Origin: Ensifer sp. USDA 6670
GTDB taxonomy: Bacteria; Pseudomonadota; Alphaproteobacteria; Rhizobiales; Rhizobiaceae
Length of the DNA stretch: 64,000 bases
Reading direction: 5' to 3'
NCBI GenBank assembly: GCA_000421085.1
Contig: ATWE01000002.1
Coordinates: 1-64,000, forward strand
Shown: positions 34,837-44,145 of the stretch, piece by piece
Numbering within the stretch: the stretch's first letter is position 1
Layout: each line of letters begins with the position of its first letter
Notes under the pieces: generated by a model
Databases searched by the model: none
What the model was told of the DNA's origin: nothing
Seen by the model: the letters and a program-made list of their open reading frames with translations, nothing else
Made by a program: the position numbers and the translations under genes

Positions 34837-35919
34837 ATGAGGCGAATTCTGTTCTGCGCGGTTTCGGCCGCGGCGTTATCACTCGGGGTTTCATCTGCAC
34901 TGGCGCAATCGGGCAGCGTCGAGAAAGCCGTCGGGGGCTATAGCTTCGACGAGGCGGCCACGGAAGCTCCGGAAACCAAGAATTTCCATTCGGCTGACGG
35001 TCACCTGACGTTTGCGATCGTGACGCACACGGCCGGCAACGGCTTCTTCGATCCGGTCTATGTCGGGGCGGAGGTGGCCGGAAAGATGATCGGCGCCACG
35101 ATCCTGCTGCTCGGTTCGGAATCGCCGGTGGACGATCCGGCCCGCGAGATCGAAATTCTGAACCAAATCGTCCGAGATCCGACCATCGACGGCATCATCA
35201 TGACGACGCCACAGGTCGGCGCCTACAACGACATCGTCAAGGCGGCGGAGGCGGCCGGCATTCCGGTCGCCACGACGAATTCCTATGACGGCACGCTCCT
35301 CAACCGCAACGGCATCAGCCACACCGGCCAGGATGCTTCGGCGGCCGCGATCGGCGGCGAGGCGCTTGCCAAATGCGTGCTCGACAGCGGCAAGACCAGC
35401 GGCACGATCGTCCTGCCCTCGTCGACCGCTATGGGCAACATCGAGGTGAACAATCGCGTCACCGCCGCCTTCAATGCCATAGTCAAGACTCTGAAGGATG
35501 CCGGTAAGCTCGATGCCTTCAAGGTCGATGCAGGTCCGGAAAATGTCGGCATCGACACCAACCCCAACGATCCGGTCAACGCGCTCGTTTCGCTTTTCGA
35601 GTCGCGCGGCGACGTGGTCGGCGCTTTCACGGCCAACAACGTCTTCACGCCGCCGCTCGTCAAAGCGGTGGAACAGATGGGCTGGACGAACAAGTTCTGC
35701 GCTTACGGCTTCGATCTCGGGCCGGCGCAGCAGGAGGGCATCGCCGCCGGCAATCTCACCGGTTCGCTGGGGCAGCAGCCTTTCCTGCAGGGCTTCTGGC
35801 CGGTGATGCAGCTTTACCTGCAGATCGACCGCGGCATCTCGGCCGCCAATCTCGACACGCGCGCCCAGCTTGTAACCAAGGAGACGGTCGGAAAGGTCGG
35901 CAAGCGCTTCGAGAATTGA
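34837..35919 (+). CDS. Sugar ABC transporter substrate-binding protein (CUT2)
   Basis: 360 residues with Sec signal peptide (ILFCAVSAAALSLGVSSALAQ). Peripla_BP_4 fold: FAIVTHTAGNGFFDPVYVGA, LNQIVRDPTIDGIIMTTPQ, AGIPVATTNSYDG, HTGQDASAAAIGGEALAKC, GDVVGAFTANNVFTPPLV, GSLGQQPFLQGFWPVMQLYL. This is the ribose/rhamnose/fructose class of periplasmic binders. Ligand not predictable from sequence alone. First gene of a three-gene operon with the fused permease and ATPase. Confidence 0.92.
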   Translation: MRRILFCAVSAAALSLGVSSALAQSGSVEKAVGGYSFDEAATEAPETKNFHSADGHLTFAIVTHTAGNGFFDPVYVGAEVAGKMIGATILLLGSESPVDDPAREIEILNQIVRDPTIDGIIMTTPQVGAYNDIVKAAEAAGIPVATTNSYDGTLLNRNGISHTGQDASAAAIGGEALAKCVLDSGKTSGTIVLPSSTAMGNIEVNNRVTAAFNAIVKTLKDAGKLDAFKVDAGPENVGIDTNPNDPVNALVSLFESRGDVVGAFTANNVFTPPLVKAVEQMGWTNKFCAYGFDLGPAQQEGIAAGNLTGSLGQQPFLQGFWPVMQLYLQIDRGISAANLDTRAQLVTKETVGKVGKRFEN

Positions 35920-35933
35920 ACGGACCCGAAACT

Positions 35934-35972
35934 CCGGAGCGGGGACAGCGAAGGCAGCGCTCACCGCTCCGG
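35934..35972 (+). other. Hairpin between binding-protein and permease genes
   Basis: CCGGAGCGG and its exact reverse complement CCGCTCCGG are separated by 21 bases in the 78-bp gap. No T-run follows. Likely protects or partly terminates the upstream binding-protein message, raising its level over the permease. Confidence 0.6.
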
Positions 35973-35997
35973 TATTGGGCAGCAAGCGGAAGACACC

Positions 35998-38253
35998 ATG
36001 GTCACGGCCAAGACGACTTCGCTCGGACGCCCGCCGCCGCAACTGGTCGGCGGCTGGGAGATCGGGCTCCTCCTGTTCCTCGTGCTGATCTACCTCGGTG
36101 GAGCTGTCGTCAATCCGACTTTCTTCGGGTCGACCGAGGCCCTTCACGCGCTGCTGCGCGATACCTCAAGGGTCGGCATCATTGCGGTCGGCATGACCTT
36201 CGTCATCGCCAACAAGGACCTCGATCTTTCGGTCGGTTCCACCTACGGGCTGATCGCGGTCGTCTTCGCGAGACTCTTCGCCTCCAGCTTCCTCGACCTC
36301 GGCATCGTCACGACCGTCATCCTTTGCCTGCTTCTCGGGGCTGCGATCGGCCTCCTCAACGGCGTGCTCGTCACGCTCCTCAAAGTGCCGGCTTTCATTG
36401 CGACGCTGACGATGCTCTTCATCGGTCGCGGATTCGTGCTGGCGCTGACGCACGGCCAGGCGATTTATTATTCCGGGAAGGCCAGGGGTTACCCGCTCTT
36501 CTTTCACTTCGGCGAGACAAATGTCTTCGGTTTCAACAACCAGATCGCGATCTTTTTCGTCGTCGCGATCATTGGCGCCTATGTGCTCGCCAAGACCCGC
36601 TGGGGTTACGAGACCTTTGCGACAGGGGGTAACGAGCAGGCGGCGGTCTATGCCGGCATCCCGACGCACTGGGTGCGCGTGCGCGCCTATCTGCTCTCGT
36701 CGCTTTCGGCCACCCTCGCCGCGCTGATGGCCGCGGCGCAGGATAAGGGCGTGACGCCCCTCTATGGCGTGAGCTGGGAGCTCACCGTCATCGCGTCCGT
36801 CATCATCGGCGGTGCGTCGATTCTTGGCGGTCGCGGGAAGGTCATCGGCTCGTGCCTCGGCGCCGCACTGGTCGTGCTGATCGACAAGGTGCTGCGCGAA
36901 GGTTGGCCGATCACGCGCAGCGTCGTCATCGAAGGCGAGATCATCGAGGTCAGCGCCAGATACACGCTGCCGGCCGGCGCTGTCCTGGTTTTCCTCGGCC
37001 TCCTTCTCGTACTCGCCGTCCTAATCGAACCTTACCTCATACGTTGGCAGTTGGCCCGCCGTTTCTGGGCTTGGCTGCGTCGACGCCCGCCGCCGGCGGC
37101 GCTCGAAACGGGCGGAGTGGCGCTGGAAGCTGTCCAGACCAAGGGGGCGATGGCGGCCGACATGGAGTTTTCGGCCAAGGGGCTCGGCACATTCCTCGCC
37201 CGTCGCGATGCGCTTGCCATTATTCTGACCGCCGTGCTCTGGCTTACGGGGCTTGCGCTTCGTCCGGACTACTGGTGGACGCTCTCGAACACCTTCGCCA
37301 TTCTGCTCAACTATACCGAGCTGGCGCTGATCGCGGTCGGCCTGACCTATGTGATCGCAGCCGGCGACATCGATCTGTCGGTCGGGGCCGTGCTTGCGCT
37401 TGCCGGTAGCACGGCGGCCTATTTCCTGAAGGTGCTTGGCGCCGATCCCATGACGGCGATCGCGATGGGCCTTGTTGCGGGGATGATCGCCGGGCTTGTC
37501 AACGCCACGCTCACGATCGGTTTCCAGCTGCCCTCCTTCATCGCTACGCTCGGCATGTTCTACATCGCCCGCGGTCTCGCCGCCTGGCTCGTTGCCGGCC
37601 GGCAACTGACTGGCTGGAGCGAGACGTACAATCTCATCGGCCGCAAGGTGAACGATGTTCTCCTCTATTTCGGCATGTCGCTGTCGCCCGGACTTCTCCG
37701 CGCGATCGCCGAGGTCGTCAGCGTCCAGACGCTCTGGATGTTCCTCGTCGCCGTCGTTGCCGGTATCGTGCTCGCCTATACGCCCTTCGGGCTCAAGGTC
37801 TGCGCTACTGGCGGAAACTTGCGCGCCGCGGCCTACGCCGGCATCGACACCAACCGCGTGCGCTTCCTATCGCTCATGCTGGCGGCGCTTTGTGCGACAA
37901 TGGCCGGCATCATCAACATCGCCTATTTCCGCAGCTTCAACCCGGTCGCCGGCCAGTTCCGCGAACTCGATGCGATCGCCTCGGTGATCATCGGCGGCGG
38001 CTCTATCTTCGGCGGCCACGGCAGCATGATCGGTTCGCTTGCGGGCGCCGCCGTCATCACGCTTGTGCGGGCGCTGCTGCAGTTGAACGTGCAGGGCTTC
38101 AGCATGCCGCAGCACTGGATCAACGTCTTTATCGGCGTCATCCTCATCGTCGCGGTGCTGATCGACATCTGGGTGCGCCAGGCGAACATACTTGGCAGGC
38201 TTAGAGCGCGGATCGCAAAGCGCGCACCAACGGGAGCAGGTACGCATGGCTGA
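35998..38253 (+). CDS. Fused tandem CUT2 permease
   Basis: 751 residues, twice the usual RbsC-like length. Two complete BPD_transp_2 units: residues about 20-345 (VGIIAVGMTFVIANKDLDLS, VPAFIATLTMLFIGRG, VIASVIIGGASILGGRGKVI) and about 400-740 (LALIAVGLTYVIAAGDIDLS, LPSFIATLGMFYIARGLAAW, ASVIIGGGSIFGGHGSMIGS). They are joined by a cytosolic linker of about 50 residues. The fusion supplies both halves of the channel in one chain. Overlaps the ATPase gene by 8 nt. Confidence 0.92.
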   Translation: MVTAKTTSLGRPPPQLVGGWEIGLLLFLVLIYLGGAVVNPTFFGSTEALHALLRDTSRVGIIAVGMTFVIANKDLDLSVGSTYGLIAVVFARLFASSFLDLGIVTTVILCLLLGAAIGLLNGVLVTLLKVPAFIATLTMLFIGRGFVLALTHGQAIYYSGKARGYPLFFHFGETNVFGFNNQIAIFFVVAIIGAYVLAKTRWGYETFATGGNEQAAVYAGIPTHWVRVRAYLLSSLSATLAALMAAAQDKGVTPLYGVSWELTVIASVIIGGASILGGRGKVIGSCLGAALVVLIDKVLREGWPITRSVVIEGEIIEVSARYTLPAGAVLVFLGLLLVLAVLIEPYLIRWQLARRFWAWLRRRPPPAALETGGVALEAVQTKGAMAADMEFSAKGLGTFLARRDALAIILTAVLWLTGLALRPDYWWTLSNTFAILLNYTELALIAVGLTYVIAAGDIDLSVGAVLALAGSTAAYFLKVLGADPMTAIAMGLVAGMIAGLVNATLTIGFQLPSFIATLGMFYIARGLAAWLVAGRQLTGWSETYNLIGRKVNDVLLYFGMSLSPGLLRAIAEVVSVQTLWMFLVAVVAGIVLAYTPFGLKVCATGGNLRAAAYAGIDTNRVRFLSLMLAALCATMAGIINIAYFRSFNPVAGQFRELDAIASVIIGGGSIFGGHGSMIGSLAGAAVITLVRALLQLNVQGFSMPQHWINVFIGVILIVAVLIDIWVRQANILGRLRARIAKRAPTGAGTHG

Positions 38254-39031
38254 GGCGTCATCCGAACCGATCGTCGAAATGCGAGGCATCGAGAAGGCTT
38301 TCGGCGCCGTGCAGGCGCTGCGCAACGTCGATCTCCTCCTTTATCCAGGCGAGATCCTCGGCCTTGTCGGCGACAATTCGGCCGGCAAATCGACGCTGAT
38401 GAAAATCTTGACGGGTGCCTACCAGCGCGATGCCGGCGAGATCCTCGTCGCGGGCGCGCCGGTGCAGTTCAAGAGCCCGCATGAGAGCCGCCACGCCGGC
38501 ATCGAGATGATCTACCAGGATTTCGCGCTCTGCGGGAACATGGACGTCGGCCAGAACATCTTCCTCGGCCGCTGGCCGCTCAAAGGTCCCTTCGTCGATC
38601 GGCGGGCGATGTATCAGGAGGCCGATCGCGTGCTGAAGCGCATGAAGGTGGACGTGAACTCCGTCTATCAGAAGGTCGAGAGCCTGTCGGGTGGGCGCCA
38701 GCAATCCGTTGCGATCGCCCGCGCCATCTCCTTCGAGCCGCGTGTCGTGATCCTCGATGAGCCGACCGCCAATCTTTCCGCCATGGCGACGGAGCGGCTG
38801 CTCGAAACCATGCTCGAACTCAAGCGCCAGGGGGTCGCCCAGATCATCATCTCGCACCGGCTCGTCGACATCTTCGCCGTGGGTGATCGTGTGATGGTGC
38901 TCAAACGCGGTGAATATGTCGGCGACCGCTACATCAGGAACACCGATGAACACGAGGTGCTGGAGATCATCGTTTCCGGCACCCGCGAGACGGCGCTGAC
39001 CGCCAACGAGGCAAGGCAGAGTCGGGCGTGA
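38246..39031 (+). CDS. Sugar ABC transporter ATPase, single NBD (FrcA-like)
   Basis: 261 residues, one nucleotide-binding domain, unlike the two-domain RbsA type. Walker A GLVGDNSAGKSTLMK, Q-loop EMIYQDFALC, signature SLSGGRQQSVAIARA, Walker B VVILDEPTANLS, H-loop IIISHRLVDIF. The protein should homodimerise under the fused permease. ATG at 38246 lies inside the end of the permease gene (8-nt overlap). Confidence 0.92.
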   Translation: MAEASSEPIVEMRGIEKAFGAVQALRNVDLLLYPGEILGLVGDNSAGKSTLMKILTGAYQRDAGEILVAGAPVQFKSPHESRHAGIEMIYQDFALCGNMDVGQNIFLGRWPLKGPFVDRRAMYQEADRVLKRMKVDVNSVYQKVESLSGGRQQSVAIARAISFEPRVVILDEPTANLSAMATERLLETMLELKRQGVAQIIISHRLVDIFAVGDRVMVLKRGEYVGDRYIRNTDEHEVLEIIVSGTRETALTANEARQSRA

Positions 39032-39203
39032 GCATGGCTTGAACGCCAGGCAGCGCGTTCATATCTCCTTCCTGGAAAACGGTGATGTCGGTCCGGTCTT
39101 AAGCTACCCGGCCGACGATCATGAAAGTGCCTGCGCACGCCGGTGACCGTCACCTTCGCACGCTGCTGCACCTTCCATGCACACGAGTTCGGAGGGATAG
39201 GTC

Positions 39204-40163
39204 ATGGGCTACGTTGACAAGAACATTCGCGCAGCATCCGATGCCGACCTCCTCGACGCCTATTCGCGGACGGTGACGGATGTCGTCGATCGCGTCGGAC
39301 CGGCGGTGAGCCGAATCGAACGGATCGGCGGGCGCGGCGGGCAGGGATCCGGCTTCGCGATTTCGCCGGACGGGCTGATCGTCACCAACAACCACGTGGT
39401 CGAAGGCGCGCGCGGCATTCGCCTCAAGATGCCGGACGGCTATGTCGGCGAGGGGCGGATTCTCGGGCGGGACCCAGACACGGACCTGGCGCTGATCAGA
39501 GCGGATGCGAGCCTCAGCGCCTCAGCGCCGCTCGGCGACTCGAAAAACCTGAGGCGAGGGCAGGTCGCGATTGCCATCGGCAATCCGCTCGGCTTCGAGT
39601 GGACGGTAACGGCCGGTGTCGTCTCGGCGCTCGGTCGGTCCGTCCGGGCGGCGACCGGACGCCTGATCGACGACGTGATCCAGACCGATGCGGCGCTCAA
39701 CCCGGGCAATTCCGGCGGTCCCCTCGTGTCCACTGCAGGTAAGGTTGTCGGCGTCAACACGGCTGTGATCCAGGGCGCGCAGGGCATTGCCTTCGCAGTC
39801 GCTGCGAACACCGCAAATTTCGTGATCTCGGAAATCCTGCGGTTTGGCCGCGTGCGCCGGGCCTTCGTCGGGGTCGCCGTCGACACGATCGCCTTGCCGC
39901 GGCGCGCGGCGCTACGCGCCGGCGTCAGCGCGGAAACCTCGGTCAGGCTGCGCCGGGTGGAGGCTGGCGGCCCGGCCGATCAAGCCGGTCTCCGCGAAGG
40001 TGACTTCGTGCTCGCCATCGATGGTAGCCCCGTTTTCGGTGTCGACGATATGGTCCGGCTGCTGGACGGCGAACGTATCGGAAGGGCGACCGAGTTTCTG
40101 ATCTATTCGGTGGCGAACGAGGTTGAACGCAAGACCGTGCTGCCGGTCGCGCGAAGCTCATGA
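39204..40163 (+). CDS. HtrA/DegP-like serine protease without signal peptide
   Basis: 319 residues. Trypsin-like S1C domain with catalytic His in IVTNNHVVEGA, Asp in DPDTDLALIR and Ser in NPGNSGGPLVS. One C-terminal PDZ domain (VGVAVDTIALPRRAALRAGV, GGPADQAGLREGDFVLAIDG). The N-terminus (MGYVDKNIRAASDADLLDAY) has no signal or membrane segment, so it should be cytosolic unless the start lies elsewhere. It is 172 bp downstream of the transporter operon, function in that context unclear. Confidence 0.88.
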   Translation: MGYVDKNIRAASDADLLDAYSRTVTDVVDRVGPAVSRIERIGGRGGQGSGFAISPDGLIVTNNHVVEGARGIRLKMPDGYVGEGRILGRDPDTDLALIRADASLSASAPLGDSKNLRRGQVAIAIGNPLGFEWTVTAGVVSALGRSVRAATGRLIDDVIQTDAALNPGNSGGPLVSTAGKVVGVNTAVIQGAQGIAFAVAANTANFVISEILRFGRVRRAFVGVAVDTIALPRRAALRAGVSAETSVRLRRVEAGGPADQAGLREGDFVLAIDGSPVFGVDDMVRLLDGERIGRATEFLIYSVANEVERKTVLPVARSS

Positions 40164-40215
40164 CGGGTTCATCTCGGGGCGTCTTCCTTGGAGAGATTCG
40201 CCCGTCACACGTAGT

Positions 40216-40749
40216 CGCGAAGAGTCGCTGCTGGAGATAGAATTCCGGAAGGGTGCCGATGGCTATCTCGTCACCCTGGCACCGCTTTACGGACGAGTGA
40301 GATCGATCGACTTCTGTCTGGGTGCCTATCGCATCCATGGAAACAATCATTCGGTTTTCGCCGAGAAGCTTGGTCGTGTCGAGCATGACTTTCACCGCCT
40401 GCAAGCGGTGACGGCTCAGGCGAAGAACGTTGGGCTGGAGGTCTCGCACGACGCCAATCTGCGCGATCCGACGCATCTGGAGGAACGGCTGGCCTCCTTG
40501 TGCGTCGATAGCCGGCGCCATCCAGTCGCTGACGATTCCAGGGTAGCGCTCGATGCTGCCGGTGCCGTCGCAAGCTTGCCAATGAACGTTTCCCTGCGCC
40601 GTCGCGCTATACTCGCGGCCTGGTTCCTATCCGTTGGACTCCTTCCGCTGCGCATGGCAGCGGCCGTGTTGTCATGGAAGCTTGTCGCCTCTTCAAGGCC
40701 GGCCTTTCTTGCGCGGCTCTCGAAGACCATCCGCCATGTGACGGGATAG
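40216..40749 (+). pseudogene. GT2 glycosyltransferase C-terminal remnant
   Basis: The frame from about 40216 contains FRKGADGYLVTLAPLYGRVR followed by LGAYRIHGNNHS, characteristic of the region after the catalytic core in family 2 glycosyltransferases (ADGYL...AP..G....... Y R.HG.N). A long tail with one hydrophobic helix (RRAILAAWFLSVGLLPLRMA) follows. The nucleotide-sugar binding half (DxD) is missing, so this is a 3' remnant. Confidence 0.65.
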
Positions 40750-40971
40750 GACTCAGGGCCTACCCGAAGTAGCTACTAATGCAGCCCTCTCTAAATAAAT
40801 CCTGATGTGATAAATTGGCGCTGGAGCAACGTCGGCTTGTGGAGCCCGATGACGTTCCGGCTCGCTCCGAGGCCGGTACTCATTGACGTTGCATCAGCGT
40901 CTCCGCCAGGCCGCATCGGCTGGGGCCTCCATGAGGTGCCCTGCACGCAAGCTCGGATTGGGAGGTGTATT

Positions 40972-42231
40972 ATGGTGCGCAAATTGTGTCTCGCCCTGGC
41001 GGTCGCGGCATCCGCGCTCGCGATCAGCGCGTCTGCCTGGGCAGACATCACGATCCTCGTGCCTTCGGGGAGTGAGGGTGACGGCCTTAGGGCGGCGGCT
41101 GCCGACTACGCGAAGTTGAAGGGCACGAAGGTGGAGACGGTGCAGGCGCCTTATGCCAATGTCTTCGAACAGGGCGCCAATGCAGGGGCAACGAAATCGG
41201 GCGTTTTCGACATCATCCTCATGGACGACCCGTGGATTCCGTTTTTCGCCGAAAACGGCCATCTCGAGGATTTGACGTCCTACTTCAAGAAGGCGGGCGT
41301 CGAGGGACCGGACAACGACTTCCTGTCGAAGTCGCTGGCGATCTGCCGCAATCCCTACAATGAGGGGCCCTATGTCTGCCTGCCCTATGTCGGCAACGCG
41401 CAGATGTTTTTCTATGACGCCGCGAAGTTCAAGGAAGCCGGCGTCGACGCGCCGAACACCTGGGATGACGTCTTGAAGGCTGCGAAAATGCTGACCGAGC
41501 AGGGAGGCCGCCGTTATTTCGGCTATGTCTTCCGCGGCGGTCAGGGCAACCCGGTGGTGGCCGACTTCATGCCGATCTTCTGGTCCTATGGCGCCAATAT
41601 GTTCAATGAGGGCCGGACGAAGGTCACCATCGACACGCCGGAGGGCGCCGAAGCCATGAAGATGTTCATGGCCTTGCGCGACGTCTCTCCGAAGGGTGTG
41701 GAGAGCTACAACGCCAACGAAGTCGGAACGGCCATGGCCGCCGGCACCGCTGCCTCGTCGATCAACTGGCCGAACTGGGTCGCGACCTTCGAGGATCCGA
41801 GCCAATCGAAGATGGTCGGCAAGATCTCCTATAGCCCGATTCCAGCCGGCACCAAGCCGGGCAGCTCGGAGATAGGCCATTGGACCATGGGCATCATGGC
41901 GGCATCCAAGAACAAGCAGGAGGCCTTCGACTTCATGATGTGGGCGACCTCACCCCAGCAGATCAGGATCTCCGCCGAGCGCGGCAATCCGCCCGTCCGA
42001 GCCTCGGTCTTCACCGATCCGGAACTCACCAAACAGGAGAAGTTTCGCCACTATCCGGTGTTGATGGAGGCGATCGAGGCTTCGACGCCCCGGCCGCGCC
42101 ACCCGAAGTGGCCGGAGATCGAGAACGCCTTCGGGATCGAGCTCTCAAAGGCTGTCGCCGGAACGATCAAGCCGGACGAGGCGCTGAAAAACTCGCAAGC
42201 CGCGGTCGAAGAGGTTACCGGCCTCAAATAA
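40972..42231 (+). CDS. Sugar ABC transporter substrate-binding protein (CUT1)
   Basis: 419 residues with signal peptide (LCLALAVAASALAISASAWA). SBP_bac_1 fold: ITILVPSGSEGDGLRAAAAD, FDIILMDDPWIPFFAENGHL, YVCLPYVGNAQMFFYDAAKF, APNTWDDVLKAAKMLTE, SSEIGHWTMGIMAASKNKQE. Carbohydrate (di- or oligosaccharide, or polyol) binder; ligand not predicted. GGAGG lies before ATG 40972. Heads an operon running to 47058. Confidence 0.92.
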   Translation: MVRKLCLALAVAASALAISASAWADITILVPSGSEGDGLRAAAADYAKLKGTKVETVQAPYANVFEQGANAGATKSGVFDIILMDDPWIPFFAENGHLEDLTSYFKKAGVEGPDNDFLSKSLAICRNPYNEGPYVCLPYVGNAQMFFYDAAKFKEAGVDAPNTWDDVLKAAKMLTEQGGRRYFGYVFRGGQGNPVVADFMPIFWSYGANMFNEGRTKVTIDTPEGAEAMKMFMALRDVSPKGVESYNANEVGTAMAAGTAASSINWPNWVATFEDPSQSKMVGKISYSPIPAGTKPGSSEIGHWTMGIMAASKNKQEAFDFMMWATSPQQIRISAERGNPPVRASVFTDPELTKQEKFRHYPVLMEAIEASTPRPRHPKWPEIENAFGIELSKAVAGTIKPDEALKNSQAAVEEVTGLK

Positions 42232-42239
42232 ACGGCCAA

Positions 42240-42271
42240 CCGCAAGGCGGGCTTCCGTTCCCGCCTTGCGG
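42240..42271 (+). other. 12-bp hairpin after the CUT1 binding-protein gene
   Basis: CCGCAAGGCGGG, 8-base loop, CCCGCCTTGCGG: a perfect, GC-rich stem 8 bp after the stop codon, with no T-run. It probably acts as a 3' stabiliser or partial terminator, giving an excess of binding protein over membrane components. Confidence 0.75.
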
Positions 42272-42355
42272 GTGCCAAGACGCGGGGTCGAGGAACGCCG
42301 CACGGGCTCTGCCTCTTCCCGCCCCACTACGTACGGACAGGTCCGGGAGGGACCT

Positions 42356-43276
42356 ATGTTGAAGTCCGACAAAGGCACAGCTGCGCCGCTCCGACTTGGG
42401 CGCGGTATGGAGCAATGGTCCGAGCGTCACCTGCGCTATCTCATGCTCGCCCCGACAGTGGTGATTCTCCTGGCGCTGACGATCTTCCCCAGCATCTACA
42501 TGTTCTATGCGGCGGTCCACAGGGTCAGTCCCAACCCCGACCTGCCCTGGACCTTCGTCGGCGTCGACAACTTCGCCCGGCTGCTCACCGATGGCCAATT
42601 CCAGGTCGCCCTGCGCAACACCGTCGTCTTTACGGTCGTGGCAGTGTCGATCGAATTCCTGCTCGGCCTCGGCCTCGCGCTCTTGCTCGACAAGTTCATC
42701 CGCCGGCTTACTTTCCTGAAGACCGTGCTGATGATCCCGATGATGCTGCCGCCGATCGCCGTCGCCATCACCTGGAAGCTCATCTACGAGCCGCAATTCG
42801 GCGTTCTCAACGAGATCATGTTCCGCCTCGGCCTGCCCATACAGGCCTGGGCCGGCGACGTGAACCTTGCGATGTTCTCGATCATCGTTGCCGATGTCTG
42901 GCAGTGGACGCCGTTCATCTTTCTCCTGATGCTCGCGGGACTCGCCAGCCTGCCCGTCGAGCCCTATGAGGCGGCCGCGCTCGACGGCGCCTCATCCTGG
43001 CGGCAGTTCTGGGACTTGACGATTCCCTTCCTGAAGCCGGTCATCGCCATTGCCCTCCTCCTGCGCGTGATGGATGCGCTGCGCCTCTTCGACCTCGTCT
43101 TTATCCTGACAGGGGGCGGGCCGGCGGACCGGACCAAGGTCCTGAGCCTCTATATCTACCAGGTCGCCTATCGCTTCGCGGATCCCGGCTATGCGGCGGC
43201 GATATCGCTCTTCGTTCTGTTTGTGACGATCGTCTTGAGCACCTGGTTCATGAAACGCATGCGGCTTGCGGAGTGA
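42356..43276 (+). CDS. CUT1 permease (MalF/UgpA-like)
   Basis: 306 residues, six TM segments. First TM LMLAPTVVILLALTIFPSIY; the EAA cytoplasmic loop is EPYEAAALDGASSWRQFWDL, which contacts the ATPase. Later IFLLMLAGLASLPVEP and FDLVFILTGGGPADRTKVL match the MalF family. GGGAGGG precedes ATG 42356. Next gene starts 4 nt after the stop. Confidence 0.92.
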   Translation: MLKSDKGTAAPLRLGRGMEQWSERHLRYLMLAPTVVILLALTIFPSIYMFYAAVHRVSPNPDLPWTFVGVDNFARLLTDGQFQVALRNTVVFTVVAVSIEFLLGLGLALLLDKFIRRLTFLKTVLMIPMMLPPIAVAITWKLIYEPQFGVLNEIMFRLGLPIQAWAGDVNLAMFSIIVADVWQWTPFIFLLMLAGLASLPVEPYEAAALDGASSWRQFWDLTIPFLKPVIAIALLLRVMDALRLFDLVFILTGGGPADRTKVLSLYIYQVAYRFADPGYAAAISLFVLFVTIVLSTWFMKRMRLAE

Positions 43277-43280
43277 GGCG

Positions 43281-44141
43281 ATGGCGACGATAAGAACACG
43301 CAACCGCAGCCGGGAGATGCTTCTCCGCTTCGCGGCCTATCTCACGATCCTTGTTGCGCTGATCCTGACCTTGTTTCCGGTTTATTGGATCGCCGCGAAC
43401 TCCTTCAAGTTCGATATCGACATCTTCGCCGTGCCGCCGGAGTGGCTGCCGCGAAACCCGACGCTGAAACACTACGACGAAGCCTTCGTCCAGCGACCGT
43501 TCCTGCGCTATGCGTTGAACAGCTTCCTGGTCGCGATCGGGACCACCGCCATTTCGGTGACCTTCGGCACCATGGCGGGCTACGCGCTCGCGCGGTTCCA
43601 CTATCCGTGGCAGTGGCGAAAGCAGATTTCGTTCTGGATCCTTTCGACGCGGATGATGCCGCCGATCGTCAGCATCATTCCGCTCTACCTGTTCTTCAAC
43701 TATTTCGACATGCTCAACACGAAGTCGGCGCTGATCATCGCCTATACCGCCTTCAACCTGCCCTTCGCGACCTGGATGATGAAGAGCTATTTCCAGGATC
43801 TTCCGGTCGAGCTCGAAGAGGCGGCGATCGTCGACGGCGACACGCGTTGGGGGGCATTCCTGCACGTGGCGCTGCCGCTTGCGCGACCTGGGCTTGCAGC
43901 AACCGCCATCTTCTGCCTGATCATCTCGTGGAACGAATTCCTACTGTCTCTCATCGTCACGCTCACCGAGCAGTCGCAGACGCTGCCGATCGGTATTGCC
44001 GGGCGGGTGACACAGTACGCGACCTATTGGGGCGAGATCAGCGCCGCCGGCTTCATGGCCTGCGTGCCAATCGTCATTTTCGCCTTCATTGTCCAGAAGC
44101 ATCTCGTCCGGGGGCTCTCCCTCGGCGCCGTCAAGGGTTGA
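43281..44141 (+). CDS. CUT1 permease (MalG/UgpE-like)
   Basis: 286 residues with six TM segments; VALILTLFPVYWIAANSFK at the N-terminus, WILSTRMMPPIVSIIPLYLF, and the EAA loop DLPVELEEAAIVDGDTRWGA. Partner of the preceding permease in the heterodimeric channel. ATG at 43281 follows GGAGTGAG. Confidence 0.92.
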   Translation: MATIRTRNRSREMLLRFAAYLTILVALILTLFPVYWIAANSFKFDIDIFAVPPEWLPRNPTLKHYDEAFVQRPFLRYALNSFLVAIGTTAISVTFGTMAGYALARFHYPWQWRKQISFWILSTRMMPPIVSIIPLYLFFNYFDMLNTKSALIIAYTAFNLPFATWMMKSYFQDLPVELEEAAIVDGDTRWGAFLHVALPLARPGLAATAIFCLIISWNEFLLSLIVTLTEQSQTLPIGIAGRVTQYATYWGEISAAGFMACVPIVIFAFIVQKHLVRGLSLGAVKG

Positions 44142-44145
44142 GGTC

